Source: Phycisphaerales bacterium
Lineage (GTDB): Bacteria > Planctomycetota > Phycisphaerae > UBA1845 > UTPLA1
Direction of reading: 5' to 3'
Assembly (NCBI GenBank): GCA_020639075.1
Contig: JACKHI010000001.1
Location: forward strand, 5,022,001 to 5,086,000
Length of the DNA: 64,000 nt
Shown: piece after piece, positions 34,929-43,143 of the stretch
Layout of the letters: each line of letters begins with the position of its first letter
Numbering within the stretch: the stretch's first letter is position 1
Program-made: the position numbers and the translations under genes
The notes under the pieces: generated by a model
What the model saw: only the letters and a program-made list of their open reading frames with translations
Told to the model about the DNA's origin: nothing
The model's database searches: none

Positions 34929-35156
34929 TTAGCGCGACTCGCCTGGCTTTTCGGCCTGAACAGCGAGAATCCGCTCAATGTCGTCAACAGTGTACCCTCG
35001 ATTCACCAGGGTCCTTTTCAACTCGTTTGCCGAATGTTCCGTCCGGGCCTTGTACCAGAAATGGGCGATGACGCCGACGATCGGGACAAGTGCCCCCATG
35101 ATGATTGCGATCTGCGGCATGCCGAAGATGACGTACCAACCTTCCCACGCGAGCAT
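34929..35156 (-). CDS. Small single-span membrane protein
   Basis: 75-aa protein. It begins MLAWEGWYVIFGMPQIAIIM and has one transmembrane helix (QIAIIMGALVPIVGVIAHFW), then a charged cytoplasmic tail with a short helix motif (HSANELKRTLVNRGYTVDDIERILAV) suggestive of a UBA-like or SHOCT-like helical hairpin. Start ATG 35156 has GGGAGG about eight bases upstream; a longer frame from 35219 lacks such a site. I do not recognise the family, though similar small planctomycetal proteins that pair one helix with this tail seem common. Confidence 0.65.
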   Translation of the reverse strand: MLAWEGWYVIFGMPQIAIIMGALVPIVGVIAHFWYKARTEHSANELKRTLVNRGYTVDDIERILAVQAEKPGESR

Positions 35157-35483
35157 AGAAGACCCTCCCGAGTCCAAATCGTTGCCGGACCGCCCTATCA
35201 GGCTGCCCGTCGAGTTCATGGATGACCGTATTGGGAACCCGACAGCGAATATTGTATCAACGAATAGATTTTTCCCGACACAAGAGTCGGACCAGAATCC
35301 GATCTCGCCCCCGAATGAACCGAGGTAACGAGACAGTTATGCAGCAGACCGCGAAATGCAATCGCGAGACACGAGTTCGGAATGGGCGAACTCTGTTCGA
35401 GTGCAAATCAGCGACAAATCGATTGGCGGTGAAAAAAGAAAGGCACGCAAAGGCTCGTAAGCCCTTGCATGCCCATCAGTAAG

Positions 35484-35556
35484 CACCCCCACGGGGACTC
35501 GAACCCCGGTCTCCAGGATGAGAACCTGATATCCTAGGCCACTAGACGATGGGGGC
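35484..35556 (-). tRNA. tRNA-Glu (anticodon CTC)
   Basis: 73-nt cloverleaf on the minus strand with acceptor GCCCCCA / TGGGGGT. The D arm is identical to the TTC isoacceptor, the anticodon loop TTCTCAT has anticodon CTC, and the T arm is CGGGG-TTCGAGT-CCCCG. CCA is not encoded. No strong terminator seen directly downstream. Confidence 0.95.
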
Positions 35557-35666
35557 CTACGCAGGCCGGCTTTCGCCCGGCCCGACTTAAGGGGGACCCT
35601 TTAGTAAAGCAGATTCTGTCGGTTTGGCAAGTCCAATCGATCATCTCGAAACGCCGATAATCCCGT

Positions 35667-35948
35667 ATGAATGAACCTGTCGGTGAAGGCAATCTCGTCG
35701 GGCGTCACCTTGACGTGACGGATCTCGACGGCGATCCAGCGGATGCCCATGAGGCTCCGTCGGCGAACGGGGTCCATCGCGTCTGGGTCGGTGTCTACTA
35801 CGAATGCTGCGCCGCCTATTCGCGCGTCTATCGACGTGCGGATGAGATGTGCTATCGCGGGCGTTGTCCCGAATGCGGTGCTGCCGTGTCTATCCAAGTC
35901 GGACCAAAGGGGATTCGAGCGAGAATGCTGATTGCTTCGCCGATCTGA
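35667..35948 (+). CDS. Small zinc-ribbon protein of planctomycetal type
   Basis: 93-aa protein. Its last 55 residues have YYECCAAYSRVYRRADEMCY, then RGRCPECGAAVSIQVGPKG and RARMLIAS. The CC ... CPEC spacing with 'Y-R-G-R-C-P-x-C-G...VGPGG' is one I associate with short zinc-ribbon proteins of Planctomycetota. The first 35 residues look unconserved, so the true start may be internal. A competing minus-strand frame (35601-36065) overlaps it but runs through the terminator at 35999-36039, which argues against that frame. Function unknown. Confidence 0.55.
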   Translation: MNEPVGEGNLVGRHLDVTDLDGDPADAHEAPSANGVHRVWVGVYYECCAAYSRVYRRADEMCYRGRCPECGAAVSIQVGPKGIRARMLIASPI

Positions 35949-35998
35949 CCGGGGTTCCGGCGAACGCGTCGAGTGACTCAGCGTCGATCCCGGCGCGT

Positions 35999-36039
35999 AA
36001 AAAAACGGGATGGGCCCGCCTCGCACTCGAGCCCATCCC
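35999..36039 (-). terminator. Intrinsic terminator on the minus strand
   Basis: Perfect 9-bp stem GGGATGGGC / GCCCATCCC (36007-36015 with 36031-36039). On the minus strand it is followed by G and seven T (36005-35999). Confidence 0.85.
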
Positions 36040-36270
36040 TTCACACACAACCGACCCATTCGCATGGGTCAGGCACGTTTGTATCCGATCAGCGAACCAC
36101 CGCTGCTTCACTGACCGGCGAAATACTGGATCGTCAGCCTCGCTAACGTCTTCGTACGGCCTTCCGTACGTTCAGCCCGCATGTCGAATTCGCATCCCTC
36201 GGAATCTGACCGCCTGGCTCGTAGAGACATTCTGCATTCGACGTGCCAAACGTTGACTCGGATGCTCACA
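36040..36270 (-). ncRNA. Candidate structured noncoding RNA
   Basis: Minus-strand segment ending in the terminator at 35999-36039. A closing helix pairs GGCACGT near its 5' end with ACGTGCC near its 3' end. Inside are GTCGAAT/ATTCGAC, GTACGG-AAGG-CCGTAC nested in AACGT/ACGTT, CCGGTCAG/CTGATCGG with one G-U pair, and just past the closing helix GACCCAT-GCGA-ATGGGTC. No supported open frame. Not recognised as tmRNA, 6S, SRP or RNase P RNA. Limits are approximate. Confidence 0.45.
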
Positions 36271-36355
36271 AAGAACGCATTGCGTGTAATCTTCGGCTGC
36301 TAAGATATTTACGAGCGATGTCCGGATTGTCCGTTTTCCATGGGTGTGCTATCAC

Positions 36356-36382
36356 TTGGGGAAACGCGCTCCGTTTCCCCAA
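36356..36382. other. Perfect 11-bp hairpin
   Basis: TTGGGGAAACG-CGCTC-CGTTTCCCCAA. No T tract on either side. Lies about 230 bases upstream of the PKD-cyclophilin gene; could be an operator or RNA leader element. Confidence 0.45.
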
Positions 36383-36612
36383 TTCTGGGTCTACCCAGTT
36401 GGCAAAAGTCCCCATTTCGCGTGACACAGTCCGCGTAAGCCTCATCTCCGTCCGATAGGGCCGGTCCGCGCGTCATCCGGGGTGCCGCAGGCATCTCATC
36501 GACGCTGCCGTCGGCCTAGAATGGGTATCCTGCGAACTTTGCGCGTCGAGTCACTTCGGCCCGCGGGATCCGGGGAATCCAGCCAATCACACGGAGGCGG
36601 GGGAATACGAAG

Positions 36613-38289
36613 ATGCAAAAGCGTCATGTATTTATTTTGCTCATTGGCCTGGCGATGAGTCTGGGGATGACGACCGACGGTTGCAACACGACCGGCCCCG
36701 GTACGTCGTTCGACTTGCGACCGCCGCCCGCCGTTCTGTCGACCACGCCGACTGCGGACTCGAGGTTGCGTCGGATTGAAGTCGACCTTCGAGACTTCCC
36801 CGACGCCCACGCGATCAACTGGGCATTCGGTGACGGCAGCACGATGAACAACAAGTCGATCAACGAAGGTCGCGTTGTGTCGCACGAGTTCGTCGACGAC
36901 GGCACGTTCGTTGTCCAGGCGTATCTGTTCAGCGAGGCCGACATCATCACGAAGGAGCCGCCGAGACTTCTTGCCATCGGCGAATTGCCGATCGAAGTGA
37001 TCGGAGCGAACCGGAATCCGCTGGCTCGTTTCATCGTTCGAGAGGTCGTCAGTGACGATGGAATCGACGGCGCGCTGGAGCGCGAATTCGTCGGGACCGG
37101 CTCAAGCGATCCGGACGGTACGATCGTCGAGTATCGCTGGGACTTCGGCGACGGCGGCGTTGGCGACGGCCAGATCGTGACGCACGTGTTCGAACGCAGC
37201 GGGCGTTACCCTGTTCGTCTGAACGTGACGGACAATCGCGGAGGCGAAGCGGTCCAGCTGCAGAGCGTTCTCGTCAATTCCCTGCCAGTGGCAGGGTTCA
37301 CGTTCGAAGAAGACGCCAACAACGCATTGCGGTTCAATTTCGACGCGGCGACGAGCTCAGACGCCGACGGCGGCATCACGTCGTTCTCGTGGGATTTCGG
37401 CGACGATTCCGACACGGCGACAGGACAGCAGGTCTCGCACACGTTTGCAGTTCCCGACAACTACACAGTCACGTTGACAGTGACCGACGAATTCGGCGCG
37501 CAGGTTTCGACGTCGCAGCTCGTGGATGTGACAGGCTCCGATCCCTTCGTGCGTTCAGCCGATCCGGCGTTTGGCGAGGTCGACACGTCGATCGATGACG
37601 TGTCGATCGACGGTGAGAATTTCGACGATGGTGCGAGCGTGCGGCTCGTGCGCGGGCAGACGACAGTGAACGGCACAAATGTCCGCGTCCAGTCGGCCAC
37701 GACGCTCCTGGTCGATTTCGACCTTTCCGGCGCCGTCGTCGGCGACTACGAAGTGATTGTTGAGAATCCGGACGGTAATTCCGCGTCGCTGGCTGACGGT
37801 TTCCGCATCGTCACGCCCGATCTCGTCCGACTGACGACTTCGTTGGGCGATGTCGTCGTGCAGATGGTGGACGATGCCCCGATCACGACGGAGAACTTCC
37901 TGCAATACGTCGAGGACGGTTTCTACGACGGCACGATCTTCCATCGCGTCGTTCCCGATTTCGTCGTGCAGGGCGGCGGGTTCCTGCCGGGAATGATCAT
38001 GCAGTCGGGCGTCCGCGAGTCGATCAAGAACGAGTTCAGCGCGGGCCGAAGCAATGTTCGAGGGACTGTCGCGATGGCGAAGCTCGGCGGTGATCCGGAT
38101 TCGGCGACGTCGCAGTTCTTCTTCAACCTTGCGGACAACTCGTCGAACCTCGACAACCAGAACGGCGGATTCACGGTATTCGCCAATGTCATTGAAGGGT
38201 TGGACGTGGTCGATGCGATCAGCATGGTTCCCCTGAACGGCGAGACGCCCGTCGATGACGTCCTGTTGATCAGCGCCGTGCGCGAATAG
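36613..38289 (+). CDS. Exported PKD-IPT-cyclophilin fusion protein
   Basis: 558-aa envelope protein. The signal peptide (VFILLIGLAMSLGMTTDGC) has a Cys that could be lipidated, but Asp at -2 makes the lipobox atypical. Then come a PKD-like domain (INWAFGDGST), two clear PKD domains (VEYRWDFGDGG, ITSFSWDFGDD), an IPT/TIG-like domain (ADPAFGEVDTSIDDVSIDGE), and from about residue 405 a cyclophilin peptidyl-prolyl isomerase: LTTSLGDVVVQMVDDAPITT, DGTIFHRVVPDFVVQGGGF, SATSQFFFNLADN. The catalytic Arg of F-H-R-V is present. A surface-exposed isomerase tethered by adhesion-like domains is the likely arrangement. Followed by an ECF sigma gene 130 bases downstream. Confidence 0.88.
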   Translation: MQKRHVFILLIGLAMSLGMTTDGCNTTGPGTSFDLRPPPAVLSTTPTADSRLRRIEVDLRDFPDAHAINWAFGDGSTMNNKSINEGRVVSHEFVDDGTFVVQAYLFSEADIITKEPPRLLAIGELPIEVIGANRNPLARFIVREVVSDDGIDGALEREFVGTGSSDPDGTIVEYRWDFGDGGVGDGQIVTHVFERSGRYPVRLNVTDNRGGEAVQLQSVLVNSLPVAGFTFEEDANNALRFNFDAATSSDADGGITSFSWDFGDDSDTATGQQVSHTFAVPDNYTVTLTVTDEFGAQVSTSQLVDVTGSDPFVRSADPAFGEVDTSIDDVSIDGENFDDGASVRLVRGQTTVNGTNVRVQSATTLLVDFDLSGAVVGDYEVIVENPDGNSASLADGFRIVTPDLVRLTTSLGDVVVQMVDDAPITTENFLQYVEDGFYDGTIFHRVVPDFVVQGGGFLPGMIMQSGVRESIKNEFSAGRSNVRGTVAMAKLGGDPDSATSQFFFNLADNSSNLDNQNGGFTVFANVIEGLDVVDAISMVPLNGETPVDDVLLISAVRE

Positions 38290-38418
38290 TCCTTGCGCCC
38301 GTCGGAACCGGGAGTTCCATCAGCCGTCATCCATTCCGTTTGTCGTCGGAGGGGATATTCGTCCGCCTGATTTCCGTCGACAAGGTCAATGTCGGGGCTA
38401 GGATATGGAATAGGCTTC

Positions 38419-39036
38419 ATGGATACGACGCTTTCGGATGAACAACTCCTGCAACGCGCCCGGCACGGCGACAAGTCGGCATTGGGCGATCTGCTGTTGC
38501 GCCACGGACCTCACGTTCGCGAGCGACTTCAGATCAACTCGCGTTGGCGCGCCGTGCTGGAGCCCAACGACATCATGCAGGTCACGTACTTCGAGGCATT
38601 CGAGCAGATCAGTCGATTCACGGGGACGGCAACGTCGTTCCCGCGCTGGCTGAAGCGGATCGCCGACAACAACCTCCGTGATGCAATTCAGTTTCTGGAT
38701 CGTGCAAAGCGGCCTCCGCCCGACCGCCGCGTCGTATCCTCAGAAACGGGCGACGGCGTCGCAATGCTCTACGAGTTGATTGAAGAAGGCGGAGTGAGTC
38801 CTTCGCGTCAGGCCGGCATGCATGAAATCCGGCAGGTACTGGAGGACGAAATCGACCGGCTTCCGGATGACTATCAACGCGTGATTCGTCGGTTGTTCCT
38901 GGAAGGAAAGAGCGTGAGCGACGTTGCCGAGGAAATGGGGCGGACGTCTGGCGCGATTCACCTCCTGAGAATTCGCGCCGTCAAGCGCCTCGGCGAGATG
39001 CTCGGCTCAGGTTCAAGATTCTTCAGCCATCACTGA
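38419..39036 (+). CDS. ECF-type RNA polymerase sigma factor of planctomycetal kinase-linked type
   Basis: 205-aa sigma-70 family protein. Region 2 is seen in LLLRHGPHVRERLQINSRWR, LEPNDIMQVTYFEAFEQISRF and FPRWLKRIADNNLRDAIQFL. Region 4 is LPDDYQRVIRRLFLEGKSVSDVAEEMGRTSGAIHLLRIRAV, seen here as key parts LPDDYQRVI and MGRTSGAIHLLRIRAV. Planctomycetota have ECF groups genetically linked to Ser/Thr kinases, and this one lies 90 bases upstream of such a kinase on the same strand. It probably acts together with it. ATG 38419 (MDTTLSDEQLL) is preferred over ATG 38389, since homology starts with LSDEQLL. The ribosome site is weak. Confidence 0.88.
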   Translation: MDTTLSDEQLLQRARHGDKSALGDLLLRHGPHVRERLQINSRWRAVLEPNDIMQVTYFEAFEQISRFTGTATSFPRWLKRIADNNLRDAIQFLDRAKRPPPDRRVVSSETGDGVAMLYELIEEGGVSPSRQAGMHEIRQVLEDEIDRLPDDYQRVIRRLFLEGKSVSDVAEEMGRTSGAIHLLRIRAVKRLGEMLGSGSRFFSHH

Positions 39037-39125
39037 TAGCCAAGTGGATCTCGAACGAATGCTGAGTCCGTTGGCCAACAGAACAATCCAAGCGCCCGCC
39101 ACGCGGCGCTCGCCATTGTGATTCG

Positions 39126-41777
39126 ATGCATGACACACCGCCATCCAAGTCTGATGCCAACCTGATCGCCGATGTCATTCGGCAGGTCCAGGCTGTGGAC
39201 AACCGCGCGCGCGGCGGCCTTGAAGAACTCGGCGGCTACCAGATTCTCGGCGTCCTCGGGCAGGGGGGCATGGGGATCGTCTATCGCGCCCGCCAGAAAA
39301 ATCCAAGGCGCGACGTCGCGCTGAAAGTGCTGCGATCGGGGCTCGTGACGGGCGAGTTGATGCGCCGCTTTGAGAAGGAAGCGCAGGTTCTTGGCCGATT
39401 GCATCACATCGGCATCGCCCAGATCTACGAGGCCGGCGCCGCAGACGCAGGACTCGGACTCCAGCCGTTCTTCGCATTGGAACTCGTCGAGGGCCTGCCC
39501 GTTACGGATCATTGCGAAGTCCATAAGCTGGGTGTTCGCGAGCGGATTGCACTGCTCGTCCGGATCTGCGATGCCGTCGACCACGCCCATCAGAACAACG
39601 TCATTCATCGCGACCTGAAGCCCAGCAATATTCTTGTCGATCCGACCGGGCAGCCGAAAGTGCTGGATTTCGGCGTCGCGCGCGTCACGGATGCCGACGT
39701 GCATGCGGCGACGATGCGCACCGAGGCGCGCAAATTGATCGGAACGCTGCCCTACATGAGCCCGGAACAGGTTCGGGGAGACTCGCGAAAGATCGACGCC
39801 CGATCGGATGTCTATGCGTTGGGTGTCCTCGCCTATCGCATATTGACGGGGCGCTACCCGTTTCATGTCTCGAAAACCTCGATTCCCGAGGCGATTCGCG
39901 CGATCCAGGAAGACGAACCAACGCGACTGAGTCTTGTCGACCGGACGTTTCGAGGCGATGTCGAGACGATCGTCCTCAAGGCGATGGATAAGGATCACAC
40001 GCGACGATACGCCTCGTGCGCCGAATTGTCCGCGGACCTTCGGCGATTTCTCGACCACGAGCCGATTCATGCACGGCCGGCCGATGCAATCTACCGATTT
40101 CGAAAATTCGCGAGACGAAACCGTGCGCTCGTGGTCGGTACGACGAGCGTGTTCGCGGCCCTCTCGATCGGTCTGCTGCTAACCGCGATTGCCTTCAAAG
40201 TGGCGGAGCGCCGACTGTCGGATTTCCGTCGGCTGGCCGATGCGCGCGAAATCGAACAGCTCAAGGCCGAGGCCCGTCGTCTCTGGCCGGCGAATCCCGC
40301 GAATATTTATGCGATGCAGGACTGGATCGAACGTGCGGCGCCGTTTCGGGAGCGGCAAGTGATCTATCGAAACCAATTGGCTCGGCTCCACGAGAAGGCG
40401 ATCGAAACGAACCTGGTCAAGCAGCTCGACCTGACGGGCATCCGCCTGACGGAGGAACTGCTCGAAGTGCGAACGCGAATTGCCGACTTGGAATCGCAAC
40501 TCAAACAGATGAAACAGTCCGAGGACAACCGAGATCCCGAGAAGATGAAGGCGATGGACGCGGCGCTGAGAAAACTCAGCATCGAGGAACAAGCCATACT
40601 TCGCTCGATTCCGCGCGAGCACATCTGCAAATTCGCCGATCCTGCGGATGCCCTCCAGCACGATGTTCTCGTCGACCTGGTTCGAAAGCTCGAGGATTTT
40701 TTCGACACCAACAACGGCACCTTTACGGACATGCAGCGGCGCCTGCGCGAAGCCAGGCATGTCTATAGCGAGTCCATCGACAAGCACATAAGCGAGTGGA
40801 ATGCTGCGATCGAGGCGATTCGATCGACCGAGCGGTTTCCGATGTATCGTGGGATGCAGATGGCTCGTCAGATCGGGCTCATTCCCCTCGGTCCCGATCC
40901 GCAATCAGGTCTTTACGAATTCGTGGACGTTCAAACTGGAAGCGTCCCCGCGCGAGGCGCGGACGGCAGGTTGGAAATCAAGGGAGACACCGGCGTCGTT
41001 TTCGTCCTGATACCGCCCGGGGACGCCGTGATCGGCGCCTCGCGCAAGGGTAACGAGAGCGAGTTCGCAAGTCTGCATGTCGATCCGATGGCAGGGGATG
41101 ACGAACAGCCCGTGCACGTGATTCCGCTCGCCGCGTTCCTGTTGTCCAAGTATGAAATGACGCAGGGGCAGTGGAAGCGCGCGACGACATCGAACCCGAG
41201 TCAACTTCAATCAGATGACGGCGCGAGCGGTGAAATGATGCGGCACCCTGTTGAGAACGTGTCGTGGGAAAATGCAGCCGAAGTGCTGTGGCGACGCGGC
41301 ATGGCGTTGCCAACGGAAGCGCAATGGGAATACGCGGCTCGGGCTGGAACATCGACGCCCTGGTGGACCGGGGCGACGCCGGATTCGCTTGCAGGGGCCG
41401 CCAATCTGGCCGATCGCGCCTACCACGAACGCGGCGGACCTGTGTATGCGGACGCCGAAATGTCGATCGACGACGGTTATGCGGCCACCCACGCCCCCGT
41501 CGGCCAGTTTCGCGCCAATCCCTTCGGTCTGCACGACATCCTCGGCAATGTCGCCGAGTGGTGCTACGACGCGTACGGCAGTTACGCACTGCCGACGCGC
41601 GGTCTGACAGGCAGACGGGAGTCAGGTCGCGGAGAATCCGGCTATCGAGTCGATCGCGGCGGGTCGTTTGAGGATGGCCCCGGCAGCCTCAGGTGCTCGG
41701 CGCGCGGCCATGCTGCCATCGAGTATCGCGCGGGCACGCTGGGAGTTCGCCCGACTCGCGAACTGGTCCTGCGCTGA
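39126..41777 (+). CDS. Membrane Ser/Thr protein kinase with C-terminal FGE/sulfatase-modifying-like domain
   Basis: 883-aa predicted signalling protein. The kinase domain (about residues 38-310) has the Gly loop LGQGGMGIVYRA, Lys in VALKVLR, HRDLKPSNIL, DFGVARV and the APE-like region MSPEQVRGD; all catalytic residues are present. A transmembrane helix follows (VVGTTSVFAALSIGLLLTAI, about 337-356), then a coiled-coil region (about 430-540). The C-terminus (about 620-883) is a formylglycine-generating-enzyme-like domain: YEMTQGQWKRA, PTEAQWEYAARAGT, GLHDILGNVAEWC, RGGSFEDG. In this context FGE-like domains are usually sensors or structural modules rather than sulfatase activators. Probably operon-linked to the ECF sigma gene. 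Confidence 0.92.
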   Translation: MHDTPPSKSDANLIADVIRQVQAVDNRARGGLEELGGYQILGVLGQGGMGIVYRARQKNPRRDVALKVLRSGLVTGELMRRFEKEAQVLGRLHHIGIAQIYEAGAADAGLGLQPFFALELVEGLPVTDHCEVHKLGVRERIALLVRICDAVDHAHQNNVIHRDLKPSNILVDPTGQPKVLDFGVARVTDADVHAATMRTEARKLIGTLPYMSPEQVRGDSRKIDARSDVYALGVLAYRILTGRYPFHVSKTSIPEAIRAIQEDEPTRLSLVDRTFRGDVETIVLKAMDKDHTRRYASCAELSADLRRFLDHEPIHARPADAIYRFRKFARRNRALVVGTTSVFAALSIGLLLTAIAFKVAERRLSDFRRLADAREIEQLKAEARRLWPANPANIYAMQDWIERAAPFRERQVIYRNQLARLHEKAIETNLVKQLDLTGIRLTEELLEVRTRIADLESQLKQMKQSEDNRDPEKMKAMDAALRKLSIEEQAILRSIPREHICKFADPADALQHDVLVDLVRKLEDFFDTNNGTFTDMQRRLREARHVYSESIDKHISEWNAAIEAIRSTERFPMYRGMQMARQIGLIPLGPDPQSGLYEFVDVQTGSVPARGADGRLEIKGDTGVVFVLIPPGDAVIGASRKGNESEFASLHVDPMAGDDEQPVHVIPLAAFLLSKYEMTQGQWKRATTSNPSQLQSDDGASGEMMRHPVENVSWENAAEVLWRRGMALPTEAQWEYAARAGTSTPWWTGATPDSLAGAANLADRAYHERGGPVYADAEMSIDDGYAATHAPVGQFRANPFGLHDILGNVAEWCYDAYGSYALPTRGLTGRRESGRGESGYRVDRGGSFEDGPGSLRCSARGHAAIEYRAGTLGVRPTRELVLR

Positions 41778-41802
41778 CTGTCACGCAGTGCCGTGAGGCG
41801 CG

Positions 41803-43134
41803 CTAATACAGCATCTTGCCCGGAAAAAACTCAAGCGGCATGTCGGCAGGTCGGGGCGTCGCCGGACCGAATCCGGGCAGCACCATCACTTCGACCAGCG
41901 CCTTTTCGGCGTCTGTCGTTTCGATGCGGATGACTTCACCGTAGGCGGGCGGAAGATAGTTGCCCGACGGCAGTACCACTTCGATGACTGAATTGTTCGG
42001 GCTCGCCGGATCGGGCGGCAGCAGCGTCACTTGATAATCCTTTGTGCTGCATGCGATGGACGTGACTTTGACCGGCGTGTCGCCGTGGTTCTTGATCGTG
42101 ATTGTGCGTGTCTTCGATGGGGCGTTCGTCATATTGGCGACGATCTTGGGCGGTGAAATCTCGATTCGCTCCGGCAGCCTCGCGTAGATCGGAATCGACC
42201 ACGTCGGGCGCTCCGGGACATTCGTCTCGAATCGAATCAAGCCGTTGTTGTAGCCCGTGACCCAGGGCGGCGATCCGACGAGCGTCAGTTCGAACGTTTC
42301 GCCCGGCGTGATTTCCCGCAGCGTCGCTTCGTAGCGACCGCCCATCATCGGCAACATTCGCAGCTGCAGGGGCGAATGACCGGAAGTGTTCTGGAGCCTC
42401 AGCACCCGGAAGAGCGTTTCCTTTTCCAAAATGTCCTCGAAGTTCGCCTTTCGAGTGTGGATCGCCTGAAGACCGGCCGAGTCATTCGGATCGAGGCGGC
42501 CGTCGGCGATGATGTCGATGGAGCAGACGTGCTTGACGCGACCTTTCATGTAGAGCGTCCACTCAGGCTTGAGCGGGTCATTGAAGGTCACTTTCAAGTC
42601 TCGTGCGACGTCGCCTTCCGTATTCTTCGTCGTGAGGATGTACGGCACGACGCCTTCTTCGCCGGGCTGCACAACTTTCGTGTATTCGCCCGCGGAGGAA
42701 CAACTGCAATGGGCCTTGGGGGGGCTGACGATCATGAGCGGTTCGGTTCCGACGTTCTTGAATCGGAAGTCGTGCGTGACCGTCGTGTCGACCCAGATCA
42801 GACCGAAGTCGTAAACGGAGGGTTCCAGCGCCTGCCAGCTGGGACCCTGGACGCGGTTCTCGACGACGGGCGGAGTTGGCTTAGCCGTTGGCTTGGCCGG
42901 TTCCGCGGCCGTCTTCGCAGGCGTCGCTTCCGGTTTGGCGGGCGTCGCGGAAGTGTGCTTCGCGTCCGCCGGCTTGTTCGAATTTTCCGTTGACGGCTTG
43001 TCGCTTGTTGTCGAGCTGTCTTTCGCGGGCGAGCTGTCACATCCCGATGCGACCAGGACGCACAATGCGACCAGTGCCGTGATCCATTGGCGAGTCAGAG
43101 TTGTATTCACGAATCTTCCCCAGTTCATATGCAC
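41803..43134 (-). CDS. DUF1573-domain lipoprotein
   Basis: 443-aa frame. The signal sequence ends LVALCVLVASGC, a good lipobox. A low-complexity Pro/Ala/Lys/Thr linker (about 65 residues) leads to an Ig-like DUF1573 domain (YDFGLIWVDTTVTHDFRFKN, PPKAHCSCSSAGEYT, VTFNDPLKPEWTLYMKG). A second ASH/Ig-like unit follows near residues 320-400 (TRTITIKNHGDTPVKVTSIA). Such proteins are common in the planctomycetal envelope; no biochemical role is known. A GTG at 43110 directly after GGGGAAG gives a normal lipoprotein signal and may be the real start instead of ATG 43134. It follows the ACT protein gene by 10 to 33 bases, probably one operon. Confidence 0.85.
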   Translation of the reverse strand: MHMNWGRFVNTTLTRQWITALVALCVLVASGCDSSPAKDSSTTSDKPSTENSNKPADAKHTSATPAKPEATPAKTAAEPAKPTAKPTPPVVENRVQGPSWQALEPSVYDFGLIWVDTTVTHDFRFKNVGTEPLMIVSPPKAHCSCSSAGEYTKVVQPGEEGVVPYILTTKNTEGDVARDLKVTFNDPLKPEWTLYMKGRVKHVCSIDIIADGRLDPNDSAGLQAIHTRKANFEDILEKETLFRVLRLQNTSGHSPLQLRMLPMMGGRYEATLREITPGETFELTLVGSPPWVTGYNNGLIRFETNVPERPTWSIPIYARLPERIEISPPKIVANMTNAPSKTRTITIKNHGDTPVKVTSIACSTKDYQVTLLPPDPASPNNSVIEVVLPSGNYLPPAYGEVIRIETTDAEKALVEVMVLPGFGPATPRPADMPLEFFPGKMLY

Positions 43135-43143
43135 GAATTCGCG

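Larger units (their letters stand above)
35949..36612. other. Intergenic region with terminator, candidate RNA and hairpin
   Basis: No protein gene seen in 660 bases. It contains a minus-strand terminator (35999-36039), a candidate structured RNA upstream of it (to about 36270) and a perfect 11-bp hairpin at 36356-36382. Confidence 0.5.

Noticed and set aside
35601..36065. A 154-codon minus-strand gene
   Set aside because: It runs through a strong minus-strand terminator and overlaps the plus-strand zinc-ribbon frame, which has recognisable Cys spacing.
36243..36458. Small plus-strand gene upstream of the PKD-cyclophilin gene
   Set aside because: No ribosome site or domain; it spans the perfect hairpin at 36356-36382.
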